Assembly: GCA_002049455.2 (NCBI GenBank) | Contig: KV918797.1 | Span: 186,001-250,000 of the forward strand | DNA length: 64,000 bases | From: Porphyra umbilicalis | Lineage: Eukaryota > Rhodophyta > Bangiophyceae > Bangiales > Bangiaceae | Direction of reading: 5' to 3' | In this document: positions 54,020 to 64,000 of the stretch, in pieces | Position numbering within the stretch: the stretch's first letter is position 1 | Layout of the letters: every line of letters begins with the position of its first letter | Notes under the pieces: model-generated | Database searches by the model: none | Told to the model about the DNA's origin: nothing | What the model saw: only the letters and a program-made list of their open reading frames with translations | Made by a program: the position numbers and the translations under genes

Positions 54020-57000
54020 ATGGACGGGGGCGCTGCCAGCATGGGCGGCATCAAGATCGACAAGTTGACGGAGACGAACTTCCACGAGTGGCGTCAGCGC
54101 ATTAAGATGGTCCTCGCGCTGCGCGACCTGGATGATATGCTTGACGAAGACGGCAAGCCGACGGACGCGGAGACCCGCGATTTGGCGGTGTGGAAGCGTC
54201 GAGACACTAAGGCGAGCGCCATCATCGGGCTCACCCTTGGGTCCGAGCAGCTCGAGCACGTGTCGGGCTGCAAGACGACGGCGGAAATGTGGTCGACGCT
54301 GCAAGGTATCTTCCAGCGCAAGAGTTTGATGAACAAGATGAAGGCGCGACGCGAGTTCTACACCGTCGAAATGACCGTCGGCGAGGGCATGCTGGGCTAC
54401 ATCAACCGCGTGCGCAACCTCGGCGAGAACCTCAAGGCCATGGGCGGCGAGGTGACGGAGATGGACGTTGCCATGAGCGTCCTCAACGGGCTGAAGTCCA
54501 AGAACGAGAACCTGCTGGTGGCTCTCGACGCCAAGGGCGAGGACGAGCTGAGCCTCGACTTTCTCAAGAGCTGCTTGCTTCAGGAGGAGCGGCGGCAGGC
54601 GGACAAGTCACCATCGACCAAGCGCATTGGCGACATGGCACTCGTCGGCGCCAACTATCGAGGTCAAGGCCGCCGTGGCGACCTCTCCAAGATCGAGTGT
54701 TACTACTGCCATAAGTTTGGGCATATCTCTCACGATTGCCCAGAGCTCAAGGCCAAGAAGCAGAGACAGGACAAGGTGGCCGCGATTGCGGCTGACGATG
54801 GTAGCGACAGCGACGACGCTATCTGTCTGGTGGGCAATGCGGCTGACACCGATGACATCTCCAAGTCGTGGCTTGTCGATTCTGCGGCGTCTGCACACAT
54901 GTGCTGGATGCGCGGGTGCTTCGACGACTACCAGACGACCACGGGACGCAGCGTCACCATGGGTGACAAGGGGTCCGTAGTCACGGCGGGCGTCGGAACC
55001 GTCGTGCTTAGTGTCATCGTTCACGGCAAGACGCGCAAGATCAAGTTGGAGAAGGTACTCCGTTTTCCTACAATGGGCTTCAACCTCATGTCGGTCGGCA
55101 TGATGGAGAAGCGTGGTGCGGAAGTGTCATTCAAGGGCGTCGATCAAGATCTTTGGGCGGATGCCATCAAGACGGCGGTCTACATCAAGAACCGCGTCAC
55201 CAGCCGGGCGCTTCCCGTCGGCAAGACGCCTTTTGAGCTGGGGACCGGAAATAAGCCCGACCTAAGCCACATGCGGGTGTTTGGGTCGACATGCTGGATG
55301 GTGCTGCACGAGAGTCACATTGACGGCAAGTTTGGCGACAAGGCGGCGAAGGGCGTCTTCTTAGGCTATCCCGACGGCAGCAAGGCGTACAAGGTTATCC
55401 TCGACGACGGCAAGGTCGTCAAGGCACGAAGCAGCGTGTTCGCCGAGACGAACGCAAGCGAGGTGGCAGAAGTTGCAGAGGAGCTTCCCGGAGACGAAAA
55501 CGTCGGAGTCGAGACGGGTTTGCGCTCTGCAAGCGACGGCGAAGACGTGGATGCTGACAATGACGACAAGGATGACAAGCAAGACGATGGATCTGACAAG
55601 TCCGCGGACGACAATCAAGGTTGTGGCGGCTCTCAAAATACGCTGCGTCGGAGCGGCAGAGCGCGGCGACCCCCTGTTGAGTACTGGCGCCCGGTGAGCC
55701 TGGTTGCTCACGAGGCGCCCAGGACGGACGTGCAAGCCGTTCAAGGGCAGGAATCGGCTAAGTGGCAGATTGCCATGGACGAGGAGATGGATGTCATCCG
55801 CAAGACCAAGACTTGGCGCTTGACGGATCGCCCGGCCAGTCGACGCGTGCTGAAGGGCAAGTGGGTGTACAAGGTCAAGAACGAGGTTGACAAGAACGGG
55901 AACAACACGACGCGGCACAAGGCGCGCCTGTGCTTCATGGAGAACCGGAAGATCAAGGGGCTCGACTTCAACGAGACGTTCGCGCCGGTGGCCAAGTTCA
56001 CTACCATCCGATGCATCCTGGCGATGACGCCGGCGAACGGGTGGGAGCTACATCAGATGGACGTCAGGACGGCATTCCTCAACGGCGACCTTGACGAAGA
56101 GGTCTACATGGAGCAGCCAGACGGCTATGTCGATCCGACGTATCCTGACAAGGTGTGTCGTCTCCTCCCAGCGCTGTATGGGCTGAAGCAAGCTCCCAAG
56201 ATGTGGTACGCCAAGCTCGACGACCTCCTCAAGTCGCAGGGGTTTGACAACATTGACCCGGATGCATGCCTCTTCCTCCTCATGGATGACGGCGAAATCA
56301 TCATCGTCCTGGTGAACGTCGACGATCTCCTGTTGGTGGCATCAAGCCTGACGGCGATCTACAAGATTAAGGACGCTCTGCACAAGCGTTTTGAGATGAA
56401 GGACCTGGGCGAGGCGAAGATCATCCTCGGGCTAGAGATTAGGCGTGACAAGGCGTTGGGCACCCTCAAGCTGTCGCAGGGCAAGTACGCGGCGCAAGTG
56501 CTGGAAAAGTTCGGGATGGCGGAGTGCAACCCGATCGGAACGCCGCTGGAGGTGGGCCTGCAGCTGGTCAAGGCCGACGAGAGCGACGACGCGCTGCCCT
56601 ACTGCGAAGCCGTCGGCAGTCTAATGTACCTGATGGTCGGGACACGTCCTGACCTCGCCTTCGCTATCGGGAAGCTGAGTCGGTTTGTTTCGTGCTACGG
56701 CAAGGAGCATTGGGCGGCGATCAAGCGCGTTCTACGGTACGTCAAGGGTTCTATGGACAAGGGGCTGGTCTTCGACAAGAACTCTTCCTGTGTTCTACAA
56801 GGCTTTAGTGATGCCGACTGGGCGGGTGACCACGAGACGCGACGTTCTACGACGGGCTTCACCTTCATCTTTGGCGGAGCAGCCGTCAGCTGGGGTTCTA
56901 AGTTGTAGAAGATGGAGGCGCTGTCGACGATGGAAGCCGAGTACATGGCTCTGTGTGAGGCCAGCAAGGAAGCTGTTTGGCTCAACAAGCTCGTGCAAAG

Positions 57001-57274
57001 CGTGGCAACTCAAGGGCTGCGGACAGCGATCTCGGGCGGGCCGATCAACATCAAGGTCGACAACAGCGGGTGCATTGACTTCTCCAAGAACCCTGTCGAG
57101 CACAAGCGCACTAAGCACATCGACATTGGCTACCACTTTGTGCGCGAGGCCATCACAACGGACAAGGTGACACTGAAGCATTGTGCAACGGACGACATGG
57201 TGGCGGACCCGATGACAAAGCAGCTCGGCCAGAACAAGCATGACAAGCATGTCGAGGCCATGGGGCTTTGCTGA
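54020..57274 (+). pseudogene. Copia gag-pol, integrase-deleted, with in-frame stop (copy 2)
   Basis: 962 codons from the ATG at 54020 end at TAG 56906-56908, and the frame continues for 121 codons to 57274. The domains are as in copy 1: gag, CCHC knuckle at 227-240, protease DSAAS at 287, then a jump near 55134-55146 from the segment following the protease straight to the integrase tail (WADAIKTAVYIKNR). This removes the zinc finger and all three catalytic acids. RT follows with NVDDLLL at 766, and the RNase H second half (MEALSTMEAEYMAL) lies beyond the stop. Read-through of TAG might make full RNase H, but integration would need another element's integrase. Confidence 0.92.
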
Positions 57275-57309
57275 AAACAAGAACCGCCGCGGCAACAAGC
57301 AAGGAGGAG

Positions 57310-57727
57310 TGTTGGACTGTGATGCTCGTCGCCGACTCCACTGGCGGTTCGCGGTTGGACGATGGTCGGTGACCCTTATGGTACCCCACATGGTACATTT
57401 GCAAGACGTGGTCAAGCTGCACACATTTGTGTTGGGTCATCTTGGGGCGTTACTTTTGGCATGTTTTGGATTTGATCTTCGCTTTGCTCTAGTGGCTTTT
57501 GATTTGGTGAGTGATTCGATTTGGTGCGAGGGCGTGGGCGTCGGTGTGGGCGCGAGAGGGGGGAGCACTTGGGCCGGTGGGGACTATTTGAGAGGTGCTC
57601 TCGGTTGGGAGAGGCGGGCGATCCTTAGGACAACCAACAAAGCACGTTCGCACACACACACACAAGCTCAAGCCACTCAACCACTTCACCGTGGTCCCCC
57701 AACTCCAATCCCCACTGCGATTCAACA
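57310..57727 (+). repeat. 3' LTR of copia copy 2
   Basis: This is a 418-bp LTR. Its last 40 bp (CCCCCAACTCCAATCCCCAC) are of the type also found in the 3' LTR of copy 1. Confidence 0.92.
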
Positions 57728-57901
57728 TTCTTCCCCACCAACCCTGATATCCTCAAGACTCCAGAACAAACAGAGACAGGCGCTCGACGCGCCCTCCAAC
57801 GTCGATGACGGCAAATGAGTCCCACTTGCGGCTCCCACGGCGCTCCCATGTGCTGGCGCCCGCCGCGTCATAACACACATGCACCCTTTTGCCAGCTCCA
57901 C

Positions 57902-58924
57902 TTAGTTGAGCAACGCAGCCAGCTTGTTTGTCCTTCGAGTAAACTGGCCAGCTATCTGCGGGAGGGTGAGCAAGCTAGTAGCGTCAGGCATGAGCTGCGG
58001 CGGCTTGTCAAGGTAGTTGGCGTTGTGTTGTACGAGCTCCCTGACGTGTTTCTTGAGCTCGCTGAAGACGCACTCAATCGGCATGAGATTGGGCGAGTAC
58101 GCCGACAGGCGGACGTGGTACATGCCGTTAGCGTTCATAAACTCATCAGAATGGAGGTCATGGATGCCGGCGTTGTCGTACAGCACTACGCACGCGTCGG
58201 GCTGGACGTCGCAGGGCAAGCCAGGCACGTAGCTGTTCATCTCCTCGCCGAGGCATTGCCAGAACAAGCGCCAGTCGTCGGCCGTCTGCGCTGGCGGCAG
58301 CTCCACCGTATGCAACCAAATGACGCCCCGCGTCATGAACACGCCCATCATAGTACTGGTGCTTGGCACAGAGCGAGGGTCGCGATCCCGCATCTCGCAG
58401 CGCACGCCGTTCGGCGAGCGCCCAAAGCGACGAAACACGTCGCCGCCATTCGTGTGCGTCTCGTCCACGCTCATCAGGCATCGCATGGGCACGTCGAGAA
58501 GCACCTCGGCCAGCTCTTGCTGTGCCTCCTCTGACGGCTCGATGAAGAGTCGCTCCACCTTCTTGCGAGTGTATCCTCTGTGCCGCAGCACTCGGTGCAC
58601 GGTGGAGGCGCTGACGTACCGGTGGTCGACGGCGGGGAAGTGGAGGCTGAGCCGCACAAGCAGGTCGACGTGGTCGCGCAAGAATGCGGCCTGCTCCGCC
58701 TCGACTAGAGAAAGAATGGCGTGCCGCAATTCGTCATTGCCCAGCGCGGCGTCGCCGTGCAGGTTTTGCAGCTCAGGAATTTTCCAAACACTACCCGAAG
58801 CCATGAAGCATGCGTGCCAACGTAGTGAAAACTGTGAGCAACCAATGATCAGCGCCGCCTCCTCCCACCCGTAGCCCTCCTGAACACGGTCCAGCCCGTG
58901 CAGCCGTTGCATGTCGGAGAACAT
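57902..58924 (-). CDS. Tc1/mariner-IS630-type transposase
   Basis: This intact 340-residue frame starts at the ATG at 58924. The N-terminal 130 residues contain a helix-turn-helix-like part ending in STVHRVLRHRGYTRKK, as in paired-type DNA-binding domains of this superfamily. The catalytic DDE triad is visible: D154 in SVDETHTNG, D250 in VVLYDNAGIHD and E284 in YSPNLMPIECVFSELKK. Spacing D250-E284 fits the DD34E class. It would cut at terminal repeats and insert at TA. Terminal inverted repeats around the gene were searched for by eye and not found, so the element may have lost its ends. It is the only recognisable DNA transposase in the window. Confidence 0.88.
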   Translation of the reverse strand: MFSDMQRLHGLDRVQEGYGWEEAALIIGCSQFSLRWHACFMASGSVWKIPELQNLHGDAALGNDELRHAILSLVEAEQAAFLRDHVDLLVRLSLHFPAVDHRYVSASTVHRVLRHRGYTRKKVERLFIEPSEEAQQELAEVLLDVPMRCLMSVDETHTNGGDVFRRFGRSPNGVRCEMRDRDPRSVPSTSTMMGVFMTRGVIWLHTVELPPAQTADDWRLFWQCLGEEMNSYVPGLPCDVQPDACVVLYDNAGIHDLHSDEFMNANGMYHVRLSAYSPNLMPIECVFSELKKHVRELVQHNANYLDKPPQLMPDATSLLTLPQIAGQFTRRTNKLAALLN

Positions 58925-60396
58925 TTTCCGCGGCCTGTAGAAAATGGTACATGCTGGTTGCCTCCCGCGCGTGGGACACGCGCAGTCGCGGCGGCATCCG
59001 TCGCAGGTTGTGACGGCGGGGCGTGCCGGGCCACGCCGACGGCGCCCAATTCAGGCGCGTCTTGGGCCTTACCAGCGGGGAGCAGCCGACCGTGTGCGGA
59101 GGCTGCGGGAACTGGTCGGCACCGGCCAGGAGTGGGGACTGCGTGCTGTCAATGCCAATGGCGGGGAGCAGACGGCTTGGGTGTCGTCAATGCGGATGGG
59201 AAGGGCGAAGAGGAGCCGCCCACGGACGGCGTCGTCGTGCACAGCGACGAGGACGCTGCATGCCGCACGATGTGGCGCCGACACGGCACTCTCACACGAT
59301 TGGGGCGTTTCGGGCGGCGATTGCATTTTCCAGCCGCAGGATTGTGATCACCTCGAGATATGGAGTCTTCGCAACATTTGCATTATCGGTATGACACGTT
59401 GTAGTCTCCCAAAAGAACGATCTGACGAAGAATTGCCAGAAATGACATGACGTGTGCATCAGCATTGTTCAGACGACGTCGGTCGTCCGGCGTCAACGTC
59501 CAGCTGAACTACTCGTTAAGGCCATGAAATAGGGTGGTTGATATCATCTTGTCGCTCGCGCGGCAGACCACGCGTCACGCCCATGCGTCAGCGCTCTGCA
59601 GCCGCATGCACGCGATTGGTGACATCTGTACCTCCGTTGGTCCTTGGTTCTGAACGAGCTCAACCTCCAAGAAGCATGCACAACCGCCGTTTTCGCTGAC
59701 AGCAGCATACCCCGGAATGGGTGGTGCTCCAATAGCCAACCATGCCGGCTGCCGCCAAGTATGCGGCGAAGTATGCTGCGAGTGCAGGGTGATGGCGGCG
59801 TGATTCCGTTTCAGTGTCTTCTTGCCACTTTTAACTGCGTACACGTTTCTTTACGAGCATACCACCCGAGAGATGCCGTCCTGATTGCGCAGCAGAGCCG
59901 AGCATGGCACCGAGCAACGGTATGTGCCCCTCATTCATGAAGTTCTTGGCAATCAGCCCGTATAGGAGCAGGGCATACCCGAATGAGCAGATAAGGCACC
60001 TCGATGCGTGAGCGGTTCATGAGGTAAAACGACGACACACGTCCATTCCCAGATAAATCGCATCGCCTTGGATTCCGAACGTTGCCAGCCGAAGCATACC
60101 GAGTCTGATTTTTGAGAATGCCGATGTCCCACCAGGACACATTTTTTTACAGTCATACCCAACGGGACCGTGTTTAACCACGGAGTGAGTGTCGTGGATG
60201 CTTGCTCGGTCTCAAAACTGAAGCATGTCCGAGCTTGCCGAAGTGCAAGCGCAATTCAAAAAAATATGCATCTTCCGATGATCTCGATCTCGGGTCGGTG
60301 GCTGAGCAGAATCCGAACTAAATTTGAGGCACGCTCTGGGCTGGGACAGTCATCACCCCAGCCAGACGCGTAAGCGTTCTGGCAATCGCCGCACGC
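58925..60396. other. Region without a supported gene
   Basis: The frames are short and incoherent on both strands. 58944-59330 is rich in CGG-type codons and could be part of the transposase element's non-coding end. Nothing repeat-like was recognised. Confidence 0.4.
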
Positions 60397-60409
60397 ATGG
60401 TCATGGCTA

Positions 60410-60900
60410 CCACCGCCGGCGTCGCCCCCTCGACCCCCGATCCCACCATCCTCGCTTCCACCGTTCTCGCGCCCGCCATCCTCGCTCCCACAACCGTTTT
60501 CGCACCCCTCGCCCGCAATGCCTACCTCCTCGTTCCCGCAATCCTCGCTCCTATCATTGTCGTCTCTACTCCCCTTGCTGTCATTCACGCATGCCTTTTT
60601 TTCAATTGTCGTACACCACCTCTGTTGATGTCCGCGCTCTTCCCATCTCCGTGGGTCGTGATACGATCGTCGCTCCTACCATCGTCGTCGTTCCAAGAAG
60701 CGTCATCTGCCTCACCTTCGCTGTCGCTCCCACCATTGTCATCACTCCAACAACCGTCCTCGGTCTCGCCGTTGCTGTCGCTCCAACCACCGCCGTCGCT
60801 CCCACAGTCGCCGTCGCTCCCACCATCGTCGTCGCTCCTACCATTGTCGTTGCCCCCTAGGTCGTCGTCAGTTGTACCATCATCATCGCTCCCACCATCC
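60410..60900 (+). repeat. Degenerate GTCGCTCCCACCAT-type tandem array
   Basis: Units of about 15-18 bp (CGTCGCTCCCACCATCGT and variants) recur with low regularity. They yield Val/Ala/Pro/Thr repeats (PTIVVAPT) in one plus frame and Val/Gly/Ala/Thr repeats on the minus strand. A secreted or wall-type repeat protein cannot be excluded, but there is no flanking signal peptide or domain. Confidence 0.6.
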
Positions 60901-61199
60901 TTGCTTGAGCAGTCGCTTCACCAGTATCGTTGCGCTCATGCGACCCACTGGTGCTGTCGTCGCGGCAGCAGTCCACGATGCACCCGCGGTATTCACCCGC
61001 TCGCGTGTCTCGTTGTGGTCATATTTCTTGCTTTTGCCTGGGTGTGTCGTCGTGGAATCCCCCTCTTCTTCTTGTACCATTGTACCGCTGTTCTGTTTTG
61101 ATCTCTGATCAAAGAGTCGCTTGCTACTGCCGCGCTAGACTCCGTGGATGTCCTTTTGACAAAAGAATTGCGGCGACTGCTCCTACGTCGTTTCGCTTT

Positions 61200-61790
61200 G
61201 CCCACATTCTCCTTTTCAAACACAAAGTCGCCCTTCATGTTGCCGCTTTTGGTCGCCACCAACTCCTGGATGCGCAGGCTCGTGCCATCGGCCGGCCCAA
61301 CGTGCAGGTGAACGGCCATGTCCAGGTGCACCTTTTTCCAGCGACTCCTTGATGGTGCTGGAGAAGCAGTACCTAACCGACATCCCGCCCGTCGCTTCGG
61401 AGCCCATCGCCGGAGGGTTGACCGACGCCGGCATGAGCAGCTTCCTGCCGGCCGACGACGACTCCGCGGACAGCACCTGCCCGCCGAGTTCGCTCGTCTG
61501 CAGCAGCTGAGAGTGCCCATCCATGTACATGCCGCGCGCCTTTATGATCTGCTTGATGTGACAGTCGTTGCCGTCTAACAGGCCGTGCGCCAGCGGCGAC
61601 GACAGCCCCTGCCACGACACCTTCGCTCTCATCGCGCTCGTCGGCAACACATCCACAACATTCCCGCCGCATGCTGTTCTCATCGTCGGTGGGTTCGTCA
61701 AGGCCGAAGACAGCGACGCCGACAGCGCCTTGGTGCCCCTCATGTTGGTGCGTCTGTGGCGTCGTGCGTTCGCTCGTAAGGATTCGTCCA
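61200..61790 (+). pseudogene. Decayed coding-like patch, unknown
   Basis: Short protein-like stretches occur one after another in different plus frames: HQLLDAQARAIGRPNVQVNG (to about 61315), DSLMVLEKQYLTDIPPVASE (about 61343), RLQQLRVPIHVHAARLYDLL (about 61495) and DTFALIALVGNTSTTFPP (about 61617). Such frame hopping suggests a pseudogene or a multi-exon gene with short introns. No family was recognised. Confidence 0.3.
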
Positions 61791-64000
61791 GCCGTCGCCC
61801 TCTTTGTTGTTTGGCGTACGTGCGGGCTGGTGACCGTAGAGGCTCTGCCGCTTTCACTTCAGAAGCTAAATGTCCTGTCACGAACGTCTCGGCCGTATGT
61901 TGTCTCGCTTTGCCAGTCGTCGCTGTCCCAAATCAAAGGCGTGCACGCCTCCTCCGTGCCCCTCAGGTGCAGCGGCGGCCGCGGCAATTCCTGGCATCAC
62001 CAAAAAACTGTGTTCAAAGAGTGTCAAAGTGGTACAGAACTTGTGCTGGGAATGGCCTGGTGTGAACCAGCACTGGCTGCGGGGACTGGCTGCGGGGAGC
62101 GTGCCGCCTGAGACGAGCTCCACATCCACGAACCCCCCACCCCGCATCTATGCTCCTGAGAAAGAACGTGCTCAAGGAGTTACCGTGTCTACAGGTATCG
62201 TTACGACGAGCTCGACATCGGCGCTCGCTCTATCACGTCGCTATTTTTCAGCCCCTGCGAGGGCAGCAGCTCCAGACGCCACCCAGGGAACCAAAACACA
62301 AAACCATTGGCGCGGCGCCCACTACATCCGCCAGCGAGGGCGTCGCACTGAGGGTAGCTGCTGTACAGCCGCCGCCGCCACCATCAATTAGGGGGACGCT
62401 GTTGAATGCGATAGGGCCAGCGGCGGCTGTTGATGCCCTCGACGGCAGCTACACGTAAGACACAGCCTGCGGTCACTTGACAAGCACGTTTCTCACAGTC
62501 CTGCACAGGCCGATCAAGAAAAACGGAAAGCAACGAGACAGTGGCAGAAGCGTGTTAGAGGCCAAACGAAATCCATGAAAGACATCTAGCGCAGACAGCC
62601 TGGAGTGCCAGAGTAGCAGCGATCGCCCATGACACGCACAGTGAACCAAGCAAACATGCCTTCAAGAGTGATCCAGCACAGTGAGTCCGCGCCTCCCTCA
62701 ACAGATACTCCTGTCGCGCAGAAACTCACAGCGTGACCATCGTGCAACGCTGAAACAGCTGAACAGACCTTGCGCAAGCACATGCAGAACATATGCCATC
62801 GAAGACGTCAGTGCCGAGAGAAAACCGCGTGACTCACCGCCGCACAGTTGACTGCGTTCCCTCTCTCGTCCGCCTAAGCGACATGCGAACCCAAGGTCTG
62901 ACTGTCCCTGCGGTGACCGCTCGCCATCAGATTCTCTTTGGCCACGAATGCGCCGTCATCAGATCTCGCCGAATGGCTACGAGCGCAGTACTGAAAAACG
63001 AGCTGATCCTGTCTGAAGTGAAAGTTTCTTGTATATCGGAAGCGATCCGGACAGATTTTCTTCTGTCACCTGCTCCAGCTCCCGACATAACAAGCCAGCA
63101 GCGCTCTTTACCCAACGGTTCAGGCAGCAGAGTTGACTGAAAAATAGCTGCAAAGTGTGCAGCTCCAAGTCAGGAACGTAGCCCCCACGCATGTGGCTTA
63201 CACCACCCGAAATCTGGCACTTCTGTATGAACCCTGCCCACAGGGCTAAAGAGAACGGCTGTGGAGGCAAGTCACACCGTCCGCTTCGCGCGCAAAATTC
63301 GTGTGGCCTTATACTGCGGCAGCTGACGGGAGCTGCGCAATACGGAGTGTGAAGGTTGCCCTCGCCATAAGAGGGGACGTTGCCCTCTACCGCGCGGTAT
63401 GAAATGAAACCCCCAGGCACCAGACGTCACTACCGCGGGAAATGACGAATGCGCTCCTGCACACGAAGCAGCCATCTCCGCTTCATCGAGTGCTCATCGC
63501 TTCCTGCTGCAAAAACGCATCAAACCATCGCTTCACTTCACGCATCTCGGTGCGCCCGATTCTATCGGAAGCTACAAGCATGCACGTCTACAGACAGATA
63601 CCGTTGCATCGTCTTCCTATCCATGAAACTCGCAGCTGTTCAGTGGACGCCCGGTGGCGGCAAACGTAGGCGCGAAGCACCGAGACGATGCACACGGGCG
63701 CATTGAAGTCGATCACAATCCATAGAAAATACTCGCGTGCACCAATATGTGGTACCAATCCTTGAGAATCTCGCTTCAGAAGCGCCGCAAAGCACCTCGG
63801 CACTCTTCTGTGAAATGCACTGAGCGTCAGCATGAGGCAGCGATTCCGCGATCCGCTAAAATTGACGAGAACGACTTCCTTTTCAGCTGGCGGGTTACTT
63901 TTTGTCCTCGGGACGGCCCCTGGATCTTGCCTGGTATTTTCGAGAATGACACGAAGTCACGAGGATGCACAGGATGTGGTTGTGAGCTACTGCGTGTTCT
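61791..64000. other. Right end of window, no supported gene
   Basis: Composition is closer to neutral than in the rest of the window. No frame longer than about 170 codons exists and none has a recognisable motif. No clear repeats were seen. Confidence 0.4.

Larger units (their letters stand above)
53441..57727 (+). mobile_element. Ty1/copia element, copy 2 (plus)
   Basis: The 418-bp LTRs at 53441-53858 and 57310-57727 enclose a 3451-bp interior, a mirror image of copy 1 with no length change. The 5-bp flanks TCCTT and TTCTT differ at one base and may be the target duplication. A purine-rich tract (CAAGCAAGGAGGAG) precedes the 3' LTR. Confidence 0.95.

Noticed and set aside
60256..60588. Gly/Asn/Ser/Glu-rich minus-strand ORF
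   Set aside because: It comes from the degenerate tandem array and has no flanking domain or signal sequence.

Overview
This window looks like nuclear DNA of a GC-rich, intron-poor alga, most likely a bangiophycean red alga of the Porphyra/Pyropia type. This is an inference. It rests on very high GC with long CCG/GGC and homopolymer tracts, an intronless 1231-residue carbamoyl-phosphate synthase large chain with a plastid-type leader (red algal plastids usually keep the small-chain gene carA), one LON-domain gene with a single intron, and abundant eukaryotic transposons. There is no bacterial operon structure, rRNA or CRISPR array.

Layout. 1-2656: flank with no supported gene. 2657-13015: a complete Ty3/gypsy chromovirus with 385-bp LTRs, gag, pol in the -1 frame with a chromodomain, and a long unrecognised ORF on the opposite strand between pol and the 3' LTR. 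13016-18258: low-complexity DNA and dispersed repeats. 18259-26203: the gene-bearing segment, with a plastid/cyanobacterial-type membrane protein (+, apparently frameshifted at a poly-G run), the carbamoyl-phosphate synthase large chain (-), and a two-exon LON-domain protein (-).

26789-35502 is a nest of DNA transposons: hAT-like ends interrupted by TA-flanked MITE-like elements, a 6.1-kb inverted-repeat unit, a 4.75-kb TTA-flanked PIF/Harbinger-like unit inside that, and a clean 570-bp hAT-like element with an 8-bp target duplication inside that. 35503-44600 holds an Ala-rich ORF, two more terminal-inverted-repeat elements and tandem repeats. 44679-47255 holds a broken zinc-knuckle-like ORF (+) and a 5'-truncated ORF with a mitofilin/Mic60-like C-terminal look (-).

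47259-57727 holds two Ty1/copia elements of exactly 4287 bp each in inverted orientation. They share the same in-frame stop and the same integrase deletion, and are separated by 1.9 kb that includes a 123-bp minisatellite and a tRNA-like repeat. 57902-58924 is a Tc1/mariner-IS630-type transposase (-). The rest, to 64000, shows only repeats and decayed coding-like patches.

How the parts relate. Carbamoyl-phosphate synthase and the LON-domain protein are the credible host genes, and both appear plastid-directed. Most of the remaining sequence is transposon-derived. The short TA-flanked elements are the kind a Tc1/mariner transposase like the one at 57902 could move in trans, although no matching ends were found around that gene. 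The integrase-deleted copia pair could only move with help from an intact relative.
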